Source of the DNA: Nitzschia sp. DOCU1
Taxonomy: Eukaryota; Bacillariophyta; Bacillariophyceae; Bacillariales; Bacillariaceae
Reading direction: 5' to 3'
Assembly: GCA_951394045.1 (NCBI GenBank)
Contig: OX595989.1
Coordinates: forward strand, 1,364,001 to 1,428,000
DNA length: 64,000 nucleotides
Part shown: positions 11,086 through 22,345 of the stretch, piece after piece
How positions within the stretch are numbered: position 1 is the first letter of the stretch
How the letters are laid out: each line of letters begins with the position of its first letter
Translations under genes and position numbers: made by a program
The notes under the pieces: model-generated
Told to the model about the DNA's origin: nothing
The model's database searches: none
The model's input: only the letters and a program-made list of their open reading frames with translations

Positions 11086-14000
11086 ATGTCGTCGGTGGCC
11101 GAAAACAACGCGACGGCATGCACGGAGGAAAATCATAACCACAACAATGCCAAACTTACCGCCAACCGCAAGAGGAACATCCCCATGCCCGAAGACAACC
11201 CACTCATTCGGGCTCTCGCTCTTCTGGATCCTGTCTTGCAATTCTTGACTCGAGCGTCGGGTCAGTCCATGGTCCCGCTTAAGAGTTTGCTCTCCATCGT
11301 TCCGAATTCCAGGGTTTCCCAGGACGACGTCTTGGCTCTTTTTCGGCATGGCGTCCTACAATTGCATCCACCCCTGGTGGCGGACAATGCAGAGGTCTCG
11401 GACGAGTTCAAGAAGCAGTGGAACCTTGGCAAAGATTGTGATACAAAATTCTCCATCGGATTCCCAAACCCAGACGAACAGCGATTATCGGGAAGCACTA
11501 ATGCTGCAGCCAAGCGGCGGCTAGCGGCGCTAAAAAGGCGAGTCAAGCAAGGCGGCAATGCGCCACAGGAGAAACAAGAGTCGACCGACAAACTCTGTGA
11601 TCCAGTTGATGCTGCTTCTTCGAGCAAGGACTGGACTCTTCCGGTGGACAGTGACCCGGAGTTTCAGGATGAACCTCTACTAGAACGGGAAAGTGATGCG
11701 CGAAAGGCGCTGAAGGATATGCTAGGACTAGAATTCGACAAGAAACCAGATTTGGAAAGTATGGTACCGACTATGATCCTACCGAAGCAGATTTCTTATG
11801 CGGGCACACACCCGGCACAGGGAGCAATATTTGATCAAGAAAACAAATGGCGTGACAATGTTGATCCTCGAATTGTAGCCTCGGTTCGGCGACAGCTCTA
11901 CAGTCATCAAGCCGTGGCAATTCAATCCGCTCTCCGGAATATACCCACACTTGTATGTACAGGAACTGGAAGTGGCAAGTCTCTTTGTTTTCTCATTCCC
12001 GTGTTGAACGCGGCGTTGAGGGGAGAGAAATCCATGCTTTTATTTCCCACCAAGGCGCTGGCACAAGATCAAGTCATTAAACTGACGGCTTGGCTGGAAG
12101 AGCATGGCCTTCACCACGAGATTCGAGCAGCAACTCTTGATGGTGATACTCCACACAGTCGCCGAGTAGATATCATCACCTCTTGCAATGTCATTTTGAC
12201 AAACCCGGATACGTTGCATGCTTCCATCATGCCAAACTGGAAGCACCTGTATCGCCCTCTGTTAACCAACTTGCGGTACGTCGTGATCGATGAGGCTCAC
12301 ATGTACACTGGCGTCTTTGGGGCACATGTTAGCATGATCTTGGCGCGTTTGTACCGTCTCGTGTCCATTCAAGAATCCAAGTTGTGTTTCTTGGCGTGCT
12401 CGGCTACGCTGGCGCACCCTGAAGCGCACTTTCGTCTGTTGTGCTGCATGCCTCGAGGTCAAACTATCAATGTTGTCAAGGAAGATGGCTCGCCGCGAGC
12501 TGCAAAACATTTCTGGGTCTGGAATCCTCCACTTTTGGATGTGAATGGCAAGAATTTGGGACGAGTCCAACGAAAGAGAAAAAAGCTCAAGGCCAAAGTG
12601 GGTAAGGAAGGAAAGACAACCGCTGGCAAAGAGAATCAAAATCAAGTGCTGCTATCTACACCAGTCAATCCTTACGCTAAAAAGGACGGCCCGATTGACC
12701 TCGCTGCATCTCCCAATACGTTCGAGGAATCTCGAGACACTGCACAGCATCGTCGACATTCGGCCGACGAAACGGCGCTTTTGCTGGCCTTGGCTGTCTC
12801 AAGAGGGATTCGCACCATTGCATTTTGCAAAACACGATGTCTTGTCGAATGGGTCTACGAAAGAACGTTGGCAGCCTTGAAGCAGTCCAAGGCTACGGCT
12901 GATTTGTGCCACCAGGTGGAATCCTATCGAGGTGGGTACACGAAAGTGGAACGCCGACAAATCGAGGAGCGCTTGTTCAACAATCAGTTGCTAGGCGTCG
13001 TGGGTACCAGTGCACTTGAGCTCGGGGTGGATATTGGTGGTGTGGACTTGACGTTGCACTGCGGTTTCCCATCATCTCATGAGAATCTAATCCAACAGGC
13101 GGGACGAGCGGGTCGTGGGGCCAACGCGTCAACGTCGATGGCTATCTGCGTATGTTTCAACTCACCCATGGACCAGCACTTGTGGAGGCATCCTGGTAGT
13201 CTCTTGTCGTGTGGATATTCGGCGCCAATTTCAATGCCGATCTATTCTGGGCTGGTACAAGGCCATTTGTTATGTGCGGGGCAAGAATATCCTTTGACCG
13301 GCGCGTGGAATGCATTGGTATTGAAGGCGGAAGACCCCGAGAGTGTGACGGGGCTCCTGAGCGATAAGAATCTGTTTGGGAGCTCAGAAGTATACGAAGA
13401 GGCTATGGAGAATCTGCTTTCTCAAGGATCTCTTGTGGAAGAAACGGTTGCTACTACATCAGGAACTGTCGTTGCTCACAAAACTCACCCTTCTATCAAG
13501 AATCCCTGGACGCAAGTATCCATTCGAGCGATTGAGCCCGTGAGTTATCAGATCGTTGACGTTTCTCATCCCAAACAAGCCGGGCGAACAGATGGAATTC
13601 ACGACGAGGCCGCTATTCTCGACACCATTCCGTATTCGCGCATATTTTACCACGCGTTTCCTGGGGCTGTCATCACACATCGAAACCGACGATACAAGAT
13701 CACTTGCATGACACGACCACCTGCATGTGGTGGCAAAGCGTTTCGTGGGAGCGTTTCACTGGGGGCATTCGCCAAGCCGTGCAATCTTCGATACTACACC
13801 CGTCCACTGAGTTCACTTACGATTACAGTTGTGAAGCAAATGGAGCGCGTAGATTTCTGGGGCGGAACCAAGGCGATTGCGTCGCAAGCAACAACTGCGA
13901 CAGACAACGCCGCACCGGCTTCCATCCCCGATGTAACTGCCATGTATTCTGACAAGGGACCAGACCCATCGTTTGGATCATTTGCTGGCTGCGGTGTGGT

Positions 14001-14799
14001 GACGGTAAAACGTAATGTGCATGGCTACAAGAAAATGTCGATGGTTACGCGTGAGGAGATTTCTCGATCAGAGCTGTCCCTGCCAGACATGGAATTCGAC
14101 AGTTTGGCCTTCTGGATAGACTGCCATTCGGATGTTCTATCACCGCAACTTGGCGATATGGCCTTTGGTCATGGCGTTCATGCCCTTTCTCACGCCTTGG
14201 TAGCCGTCGCGCCACTTTTTGTTCCGTGCACCGTCAGCGACGTCTACTGTGATCACTCGGTCTATGGACCAACAAGGGTGACCATCTTTGATGCAAGAGC
14301 TGGGGGCTCTGGGATCTGTGCACAGTTGTGGAAGAGTGTCTTTATTCCAAACGGTATTTTGGAGGCTGCACTTGGTCTATTGGAGGATTGTCCTTCATGC
14401 TCCGACGATATCAACTATGACGGTGGGTGCCCGGCGTGTCTGCATGCAGGTGAATGCATCAAGTTCAACGACTTCCTATCCAAGTCTAGCGGTTTAGTGA
14501 TAGGGAAGCACATGCTTACTCGCCTGAAAGAGACCGAACTGTACAAACAGAATGAAAGGGAAATGAAAGATCGACAAGCAGCTGACGGGCTCGAAGCGAA
14601 CGATGGTTCCTCCGCCAAGGTCGCGCGAAACACATCGGCAAGGGATGTAACTTCGCCCCGACGAAGGAGGCGAGAACGGGCCATGAGAAACGCGCAGGGC
14701 AATGTATCCGCTAGAGATCGACAGGTCGTAGTTGTAGGGCGTCCCTCATGGCCCATGGATCGGAGTGATGGCCCGAGGCAGGAAAATACGGGCGACTAG
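11086..14799 (+). CDS. HRQ1: Hrq1/RecQ4-type superfamily 2 DNA helicase with DUF1998 domain
   Basis: Intronless 1237-aa protein starting at a clear ATG. Motif I is GTGSGKS (about residue 292), motif II is DEAH (about 402), motif III is SAT (about 439), and the C-terminal helicase lobe ends with ELGVDIGG and QAGRAGRG (about 670). Downstream, residues about 1030-1160 match the DUF1998/MrfA-like domain with a cysteine cluster, CPSC...GGCPAC...GEC, expected to bind zinc. This layout is that of fungal and plant Hrq1, a 3'-5' helicase in nucleotide excision and interstrand-crosslink repair; the role here is inferred. The first 230 residues are charged and poorly conserved, and the basic C-terminal tail may be a nuclear signal. 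It is tail to tail with the thioredoxin gene, 80 bp away. Confidence 0.9.
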   Translation: MSSVAENNATACTEENHNHNNAKLTANRKRNIPMPEDNPLIRALALLDPVLQFLTRASGQSMVPLKSLLSIVPNSRVSQDDVLALFRHGVLQLHPPLVADNAEVSDEFKKQWNLGKDCDTKFSIGFPNPDEQRLSGSTNAAAKRRLAALKRRVKQGGNAPQEKQESTDKLCDPVDAASSSKDWTLPVDSDPEFQDEPLLERESDARKALKDMLGLEFDKKPDLESMVPTMILPKQISYAGTHPAQGAIFDQENKWRDNVDPRIVASVRRQLYSHQAVAIQSALRNIPTLVCTGTGSGKSLCFLIPVLNAALRGEKSMLLFPTKALAQDQVIKLTAWLEEHGLHHEIRAATLDGDTPHSRRVDIITSCNVILTNPDTLHASIMPNWKHLYRPLLTNLRYVVIDEAHMYTGVFGAHVSMILARLYRLVSIQESKLCFLACSATLAHPEAHFRLLCCMPRGQTINVVKEDGSPRAAKHFWVWNPPLLDVNGKNLGRVQRKRKKLKAKVGKEGKTTAGKENQNQVLLSTPVNPYAKKDGPIDLAASPNTFEESRDTAQHRRHSADETALLLALAVSRGIRTIAFCKTRCLVEWVYERTLAALKQSKATADLCHQVESYRGGYTKVERRQIEERLFNNQLLGVVGTSALELGVDIGGVDLTLHCGFPSSHENLIQQAGRAGRGANASTSMAICVCFNSPMDQHLWRHPGSLLSCGYSAPISMPIYSGLVQGHLLCAGQEYPLTGAWNALVLKAEDPESVTGLLSDKNLFGSSEVYEEAMENLLSQGSLVEETVATTSGTVVAHKTHPSIKNPWTQVSIRAIEPVSYQIVDVSHPKQAGRTDGIHDEAAILDTIPYSRIFYHAFPGAVITHRNRRYKITCMTRPPACGGKAFRGSVSLGAFAKPCNLRYYTRPLSSLTITVVKQMERVDFWGGTKAIASQATTATDNAAPASIPDVTAMYSDKGPDPSFGSFAGCGVVTVKRNVHGYKKMSMVTREEISRSELSLPDMEFDSLAFWIDCHSDVLSPQLGDMAFGHGVHALSHALVAVAPLFVPCTVSDVYCDHSVYGPTRVTIFDARAGGSGICAQLWKSVFIPNGILEAALGLLEDCPSCSDDINYDGGCPACLHAGECIKFNDFLSKSSGLVIGKHMLTRLKETELYKQNEREMKDRQAADGLEANDGSSAKVARNTSARDVTSPRRRRRERAMRNAQGNVSARDRQVVVVGRPSWPMDRSDGPRQENTGD

Positions 14800-14879
14800 A
14801 TGCCGACAAAGCGTCGTTTTCTACAAGAGGCCGTTTCAAACCCGATAAATTCTTCAATAGTGCTGCCCACACTTTCTAA

Positions 14880-15326
14880 TTACACAATGGTGCAAGAGGA
14901 GCAGTACCCCAGTACCCCGTGGTTCTCTAGACCTTGACGCAAAGATCGTTCATTGGCTCCAGTAAAGGAAGATATTTTCTTTCCGTGTTTCACAAAGGCG
15001 AACGTAGGCAGCGCCCATACCCCTAAAAGATTCTTGACTCCAGGAGCCTTGTCGACGTCCACTTTGATGAACACGACATCTGTATACTGAAGGGAGAGAG
15101 CCTCAAAAATCGGAGCCATGGCTCTGCATGGACCACACCTGTACCATTGCGGATACAAAATTGGTGAGTTCTGCATTGCGGAAACCAATCAGCCCGATAC
15201 AGGGAAACCCCAAATCTTGTCTTACCAATCTGCATAGCAGTCAACGACTGCCAGCCGATCCCCGGCCTCCCGAAGCGCCTCATGGTACTCAGGAGTGGAG
15301 TTGCAATGGATCACTTTCCCAGGCAT
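14880..15326 (-). CDS. Thioredoxin with C-terminal CaaX-like motif
   Basis: Exons 15226-15326 and 14880-15138 with an 87-bp intron encode 119 aa. The intron splits the tryptophan codon of the active site; splicing at TG|GTAAG and ACAG restores DWCGPCRA, whereas the unspliced frame reads WYRCGPC. The fold markers KVDVDK, the cis-proline in ALPTF and a C-terminal helix are present, so this is a normal single-domain thioredoxin that reduces protein disulfides. The start lacks a targeting peptide, suggesting cytosol. The tail ends CSSCTIV: the last four residues fit a CaaX prenylation box, with an extra cysteine upstream that could be acylated (inference). It is divergent from the BolA gene. Confidence 0.88.
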
Positions 15327-15706
15327 CGTCTATTTCAATAACTTGTCTATAATCGTACACCAATGCTGCGATGTGGAGAAATGGTAGAGATCTCATGGTA
15401 ATGGTCCCGTTCATCACACACGGTGGGAGAAACTGATCCGTAGTGTAGCCATCAGGGGTGCTCAATTTGTTCGTACTCCGAAAACAGTTTCAATTTGACC
15501 CCCTGCGGCGATCGTTCGAAACGGCGACTAATGCGATCCCATTCACCCGGCCACAACCCGCAACACTTTATCACACACGAACCCTTTCGTCTTTCCATTC
15601 TCTCGATTGCATCTGGTTCGTTGAGAGCTATAAGCAAAGCGACAAACGGTAGAGAAGTGTCTTGGAACCTATTGATTCTTATCGAACGAACGTGGACAGT
15701 CAACAA
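15327..15706. other. Divergent intergenic region, thioredoxin / BolA
   Basis: 380 bp holding both promoters. Nothing specific recognised. Confidence 0.4.
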
Positions 15707-16049
15707 ATGGGCATCGAGGAAGAAATCACGGAAAAGGTACGCACCCCGCCCACCTCAAATTCCACCGTTCGCGTTGGCGATGACTTACATTCACATGTTA
15801 CAACCGCTTTGACAACAGTGCCGGAATGAACTCCAAGCCGATCATGTGGAGTGCAGTGTTGTTGGTGAAGGTTGTGAAGGTGGCTACAAGGTAGATCTAA
15901 AAGTTGTGAGCCCCAAGTTCGAAGAGGTCCCTCTTCTGAAGCGACACCAAAAGGTGAACCAGATCTTCTCGGAAGAACTAAGCTCCAACAAGATTCACGC
16001 ACTGACAATAAAGGCATGGACACCAGCACAATATGAATCCAAGAAATAA
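15707..16049 (+). CDS. BolA-family protein (BOLA2-like)
   Basis: A 30-bp first exon (15707-15736, ten codons) is joined to 15819-16049 across an 82-bp intron, giving 86 aa. The second exon shows the BolA fold signature: a G-x-YKVDL strand, FEEVPLLKRHQKVN with the conserved RH helix, then KIHALTIKAWTP. The length and lack of presequence match cytosolic BOLA2/Fra2, which pairs with monothiol glutaredoxins to handle [2Fe-2S] clusters and iron sensing (family knowledge). Its divergent neighbour is a thioredoxin, a thematic but unproven link. The tiny first exon is easily missed by gene callers. Confidence 0.85.
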
Positions 16050-16385
16050 TGATAGGGAATAGAGTTGAAAGTGGCCGTCCCAGAGTTGTATGTAAGGACC
16101 CGTAGATGCTACGTGACGAGAATCTGCATCATTTCGGATGAAAACCGTCTTGACGGACCGCTAAAGTATTCGTTCATAGAGGGCTTCTATTTTTAGCTAT
16201 TGTCTTGCATCTATACAGGTGATAGGCCCGGATTCCTTCGGCGGCCTGTATTGCGTCCCACACTCTCTCCTCCTGGATACGCCGGCCATGTCCTCGACAA
16301 ATGACACCCCATTAACTCCTGTAGTTCACCATCAGAGTCTATCGAAGAACTGACGACACGGGTGCTCCTTTGTACATCGTGCATG
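16050..16385. other. Convergent 3' intergenic region
   Basis: 336 bp between the BolA stop and the inositol oxygenase stop; only 3' UTR and terminator sequence is expected. A 70-codon minus ORF here has no support. Confidence 0.4.
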
Positions 16386-17419
16386 TTACCACTTGAGCTT
16401 GCCGCCAAGCCCATACTTCTCAAGGAGACTCACGTAGTAGGGCCACAAACTCTCAATGTCCCCACGAATGTCATTCGACCCATCCTTCGTGTACAGGTCA
16501 AATCGATTAAATAAGCGTACCCACTCTAGCCTTTCCTCATCGCCCTCTTTGAGTAGGTGTCGGTACGCTCCCTTGTCATGCATAGGATACGCCGAGTGGT
16601 AACGTATCATGTCCAATCCTTCCCGGGGGATACTGGCTCCATTGGCAACGAGCATTCGATACATATATTCATCATGCCCCCATGCAAAGCACAACTGATC
16701 AAGTCCACAGTGAGGCTCATACATGCCGTTGGGAGTATTGTATCTGTCATCATGCATGTCGGGATTAAGATTGTTGAATTGGGGGAAAACGACAGCATCG
16801 TCTGGAATCTGACAACCAACAACAAAAGTATCACCTCCCAAAGCCCACTGCTTGCCATTGGGAGAATATCCGTCTTGTCCATCATCGCCATTTCCCCAAA
16901 GAAACATTATTTTGCCCACGTCATGGAGGAGCCCCACCAAGACAACCCAGTCTGGATGTCCAGCTCGCCGAATACCTTCCGCCGTCTGAAGCAAATGCAA
17001 TTTGTTCGGCAAGTCAAGATCCGGATCAGAGGCATCCTGATAAAAGCGGAGTCAAGTCGAAAGAAAGACCAAGTTAGACACTGTCACGACAGACGTCATT
17101 CATATCCATGTTAACCAAAGGCACATTGTTCGCATATTCCTACCACATAGTGCTCCAGTTCGGCAAAGGCTTCGTCAATGGACATGAGTTTGCGGTAATT
17201 TCCGTTGGTAAAGTCATATTTTTGCTCCATTCGTCGGTAAAACTCCACTGTCTGGTACCGTCTCATATCGCGATAATGCTCCACTACGCGAGGGACCGAC
17301 GCCTCTTCGGAATAAACCCGGAATTCATCGTCCGCCTTGGCGTTGGTGTTTTTGATGTCTTTAAATGTCGTCGGAATCTCTGGCCGCGATTCGGCAACGG
17401 TTACGGGGGCGGGTTTCAT
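16386..17419 (-). CDS. MIOX: myo-Inositol oxygenase
   Basis: Exons 17144-17419 and 16386-17036 (107-bp intron, phase 0) encode 308 aa, near the family's usual 285. The enzyme cleaves myo-inositol with O2 to D-glucuronate at a di-iron centre. All expected ligands are visible: His in KLHLLQTAEG, the His-Asp of GLLHDVGK, His in WGHDEY, His in RYHSAYP and Asp in NRFDLY. The product ends GGKLKW, like other MIOX proteins. The ATG at 17419 is the first in frame; a strong pyrimidine tract and CAG at about 17466 hint at a further upstream exon that I could not place. It is divergent from the UDP-sugar pyrophosphorylase gene, which acts later in the same pathway. Confidence 0.93.
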
Positions 17420-19788
17420 GATAGCTAACAAGTCGTCAATCCAATGTGTTTGGACACAGAGTATCTGAAGGGACAAAAGAAAAAGCGATGTCAACTCAAA
17501 GAAGAAAAGCTTCCGTCGGCGTCGTGGCCGCGAGAAAAAGGCATCAGCGTTGAGATCGGAATGTTGCGAATGAATCTAGGGGCCACACATCCTACCAAAA
17601 CATCGCGCGCCCGTGACTGCCATTTGTTCACGAATAGTGTTAATCAAAGTAGTCCACCTTGGATCTCATTTTCGGGCGCCAACTTGTTCTTGCACGATGA
17701 CAACACGAAAAGCAATTCGTTCCATCGACCATGGCAATGGTCGGATCACCATATCTTAATCAATAGGCCGTATCATTTCGACCGCGTTTAGACATAGATC
17801 CAAAACATATCAATAGACCATCCTGCAAAAGGAGTTGAAATGTCAGGCCCTCTAAGCATCAAAATCGGTGTAGTAGCAGACGCCATGGTACATTTGAAAA
17901 CGCTTGGCGCCAATGCAACATTCCGAGACAAGTGGATGCCGCCAGATGCATGGGCAAAGGCGCTAGATGTGAACTTTGGTGTGTTCTGACAAGAACGTTT
18001 GCAAGTCTTTGAATTGAATTGTTGAAGATGGAGGTGGTCGTGTATTCCATGACCACGACAATGGCGTTGTATACATTGCGCGTGCACAACATCACACTTT
18101 GAAACCTGGCAAGACAACGAATCAAAAAATGTATTTCTGTTCTATGTTCTTGTTCTTTCTATCGGGATAGTAAAGAACTGTACTATCAGCAGCATCAATG
18201 ATGATTACTATTAGCTAGTAGTAACAGCTATGTATTGTCCCATTCCATTATATTTGTTGTGGCGACACCCTCCTACCACTTGTTGATGTAGGCCACAAAT
18301 TGTTCCATCGACATGCGAATTGTGCTGGGAGCGAGCCTGGCTTTTGGTAGATTGCGCCGTTACCACTTCCGCTGCTTTAATAGTAGTATCTAAGGATGAA
18401 GGCGCTCCATGCGTTTCAATCGTTGCCAAGCCCATTCGTCATGATGGACTAGCAACTTATGCAAGGCATCGACAATAATGACTGCATCGCCGATCGTAGT
18501 GATTCATCTTTCAATAGTTTCAATACCATGGCAAGTCGGTTGTCGTTTGAATGGATTGAAAGTAGAGATTAAAAGGAACCAGGCACGGGCGTTGTCATTT
18601 GCGTTTGTTGGATGATCGTTGGCAGGCATCTGGTTGCTGCTGCTCCTGCTTCATGGGCGTAGTATCTTCTAGTATCGATTGATAATGCCATGCCAAGTCT
18701 CGTAAGGATCCATGTTCCAAAAACTACTAGCCAAGTATCGTCCAGTTTTACCACCCGAAGTAGTAGCCGTTTGAAGAGCACATTGCAAAGGTAGCTGCAC
18801 CTTGCCACTCCCTCACTGCGGACCAGACGTGACCTCGTGCAATGCCACTTTACTTCCTTTCGGCTTTCGGATGGAAAGGCCATCAATTCATCGATGCAAG
18901 GACAACCCGTCGTTGAATTGCCCCTGGAAGTTGAGAGCGCCATTCCGAAATTGTGACTCCGGCAATGCTGTTTGCATTTGCATTCCTTTCTTCGTATTGT
19001 TGTTTGTGTTCTTTGCGTCATTTGCCTGCACAAGTAGTTTGTAGACGTCTTAAACCGACCTATTGAGATTGCAATTGCTGAATTCTGGATTGCTGCTCCA
19101 AATTGGACGCAAAGAGAGCAACACCGGCAGTGTCTCGACTGGAACTGCGGCTTCTTTCAAGCGCTTTGAAGCGTAGGATGAAGAGGAACTGCATTAAAGG
19201 TTGGCATGATAGCAGCAAATGGAAGGACAAGATGACAACCGATTGTGAATCAAAGTGCATCTCGATGCCATGATGCATTGTCTTTGTCGTTTTCGCCACA
19301 TACGTCAGTCTTTTCGTTGTTCGGATGGGTCTAACTGGCATTCGAATGTGTCGATCATTGCCATGGCGTAATTGCGCGCGTGCACGCCCGAATCGAGATG
19401 TTTCTACGGGATGTGTGGCCCCTAGAATCAATCGAATCGAATGACGGATGCGAGCCAGACGGTTATTCGAATGAGTCAACAATCCAGCTGACGACACACA
19501 AGAGTCCCGCGTCGTCATTTTGGCGCCAAAGCAACAACTTCAACTCCACGCGAAACAAAGGCGTACGTCTTTGCTTCCCGCCAAAAGGAACGTTCGACGA
19601 ATGAGAGTCGGTCTCGTCTTTGACGTGCGCACCGATGTCATTGAGAAAGACGGCCACAACAACATCAATCACACACGAGAACACGTGGTTCCCATAACGG
19701 ATCCAATCTTTGACATTGTCTACTCCTTGAGACTTTCATTGTTTGTCAATCCGTGGTAAAGATACTTTTGGATTGATTCTTGGCAACC
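17420..19788. other. 2.4-kb region without recognisable genes
   Basis: Several ORFs of 70-155 codons exist on both strands, but their translations are low in conserved motifs and rich in Cys/His/Arg as expected of shadow frames, and none overlaps a plausible exon chain. The region must contain the promoters of the two divergent metabolic genes and possibly a non-coding transcript. Confidence 0.35.
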
Positions 19789-22148
19789 ATGAAGTTCCAG
19801 TGTTCCGCCAGCTTATGGATGCTGCTGAGTTCTTCAGCGTCGTCCTTTGCTACTACCCGATCAAGTCAAAGAACGAATGCACTCCAGCATCCCTCCATCG
19901 CGACTTCCAACAAGCAACTCCAAAGCCGGCTTCCATTTGTTCAATTCCGTGGTGGTTCTTCTTCTAGTAGTTCCCAATTGGCCGCGTCGGTAGAAAGCAC
20001 TGTGGCGATCTCTTCAGAGAATTTAGCAATCTTGTCGGAGCGTGGTAGAAAGGCCGTGGTCAACCTTATCGAAAGTGATGTAAATGGCGCTCAGAGACAC
20101 GTATACAGCGACTGGCCAGAGGCAGGCACACAAGACGACGACAAGCGTCGTCTCGCCGAGCAGGTAAGAAGTGGTGGATGCGTGGCGACTGTGGCTACTA
20201 GTTCTGGAATCGGGTTCTCAAGTGATTTTTCCCACTCGTCGTGAATAGCTGGCCGATTTGGACAGTTCCTATCCTGGAGGCTTGGCATCTTATCTTTCCA
20301 AGGCTCGAAGGCTATTGAAGGAAAGCGCGGAAGGTCTCAACCCTTTCGAAGAATTTGAAGCCGTAGTCCCTGAGGGGGAAGCCTTGAGTTTTGATGGCGA
20401 AGGCACCATGTCGTTTAGCGACGCCGAGCAAATTGGTATCAAGGCCATGCAAGGTGCAGTGTTTGTGTTGGTAGCAGGAGGTCTAGGAGAGCGTTTGGGA
20501 TATTCTGGTATCAAGTTGAGTTTGGAAACGAATCTTTGCACCAACAAGTCTTATTTGCAGATTTATGTCAAGTACATTCAAGCGATGCAATATTTGGCAC
20601 GCATGAAGACGGGAAAGAATGACATTCGGATTCCTTTGGTCATTATGACCTCGGGAGACACAGACCCTTTGACGCGTAAGCTTTTGGCTGACAACAACAA
20701 TTTTGGAATGGACGACGATATGTTAATGGTTGTGATGCAAGACAAGGTCGCTGCACTGAAAGATGGATCGGCTGGATTGGCACTGGATGACGACGACCGA
20801 TGGTCTGTCCAAACCAAGCCTCACGGTCATGGAGATGTGCATCATCTACTATACCGTGAAGGTCTGGTAGATAAGTGGGAAAAGGAAGGGCGTACTCATG
20901 TGATCTTTTTGCAAGATACGAACGCGTTGGTGATCAACTCTATCGTCCCGACCCTTGGCGTTAGTGTCTCCAAGGGATTCCACATGAACAGTATTTGCGT
21001 GCCTCGACTTCCTGGTGAGGCGGCCGGTGCTATTGCTCGATTGGAGTAAGTCCACATGTCAATATTTTGTTGCCGACCCCACAATAGAGCGTCTGCTCAT
21101 TTACGTTTTGTTTCACCTCAGGCACAAGACAGATCCCTCCAAGAGTTTGGTCATCAATGTCGAATACAATCAGCTCGACCCGCTGCTCCGATCACAGGGC
21201 GATCGTAAGGGAGATGTTGCCGACCCGGCAACTGGATACTCACCATTTCCAGGAAATGTAAACAATATTGTCATTGAAATCGGTGCCTACGCAAAGACTC
21301 TTCGAGGAGAAGATCAAGGAGTTGTATTAGAGTTTGTCAACCCCAAATACAAGGATGAAACAAGGACCGATTTCAAAAAGCCGACGCGTTTGGAATGTAT
21401 GATGCAAGATATCCCTCTCTTGTTCCAGAAAGAAATGGGATCAGATGCCAACATTGGATTCACCATGTTTGATCGCTGGTTTACTTTCTCACCCGCGAAG
21501 GTACGTACTAGTTGTAGGAGCAACGACCGAATGAAACGATCGTCTTGGCTGATATCTGACAAACACCCATTCTTTCTTACTTTATATGAATAGAATGCTT
21601 TGGATGCTGGTGTGGAGGCCGTCGAAAAGGGCAGCACTGCCCCGGGCACCATGTCGTCGGCAGAATCCGACAAGTACATTCAGAATCAACGCAAGCTCAA
21701 GTTTGCGGGCGCCGACGTACCTGTGACAAGAGTTCCCGAGGACTTGGTTCCAGTGAGTGGCATTCCGATTACCGAAGGTCCACGGATCATTTTGTGTCCA
21801 GCCTTTGGAATCACACAAGAAGAATTGCTCGCCAAAATACAAGGTGACGTGAAGATTAGCAAGAGATCGTCCGTCGTTTTGGAAGGACATCACTTGACCA
21901 TCAAGAATTTGGACGTGGATGGCGCCTTGGTGATTCGAACGGGAGAAGATACGCATGTGACGGTGGATGGCTTGAAAGTCTCCAATAAAGGATGGGTGGT
22001 CGTACCTAACGACCCCAACAAGGATTACCCTGAAACAGTGGCTATTCGTGGATACACCATGAACAAACAAGAAACAGCTGAATATCTGCTATACGAACCA
22101 GGACACTTTGTCATTGGTGCTGACGGTAAGGTGGCAAAAGTAGATTAA
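19789..22148 (+). CDS. USP: UDP-sugar pyrophosphorylase
   Basis: Four exons (19789-20163, 20249-21045, 21122-21500, 21594-22148) with introns of 85, 76 and 93 bp, all GT-AG and in frame, give 701 aa. The nucleotide-binding signature LVAGGLGERLGYSGIK, the QDTNALV segment and the C-terminal left-handed beta-helix (KISKRSSVVLEG...DGALVIRT) identify the broad-specificity enzyme that makes UDP-sugars from sugar-1-phosphates and UTP; plant enzymes accept glucuronate-1-phosphate. The N terminus is a signal-peptide-like stretch followed by SSASSFATT, resembling the diatom ASAF plastid-targeting cleavage site, so plastid import is possible. Its neighbour is MIOX. Confidence 0.93.
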
Positions 22149-22345
22149 ATTACACTAAAGCCCATGCACCAATATTGTAGATTCTGTCGTCGAGAGTGAT
22201 TGTGTTACTTGGAAGACTTTTTGGAATGATGATTGTTTTTGATCCGGCAGCGGTCGTGGGAGCGACGGGATGGATAAATCGAGAGTGGCGATTTGATTTT
22301 TTTGTGTGTAGATGGAAGAGAATGACAGTCGTGTCGTCGATTCTC

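Noticed and set aside
18569..19033. 154-codon minus-strand ORF
   Set aside because: Composition and lack of motifs suggest chance; no partner exon or recognisable domain.
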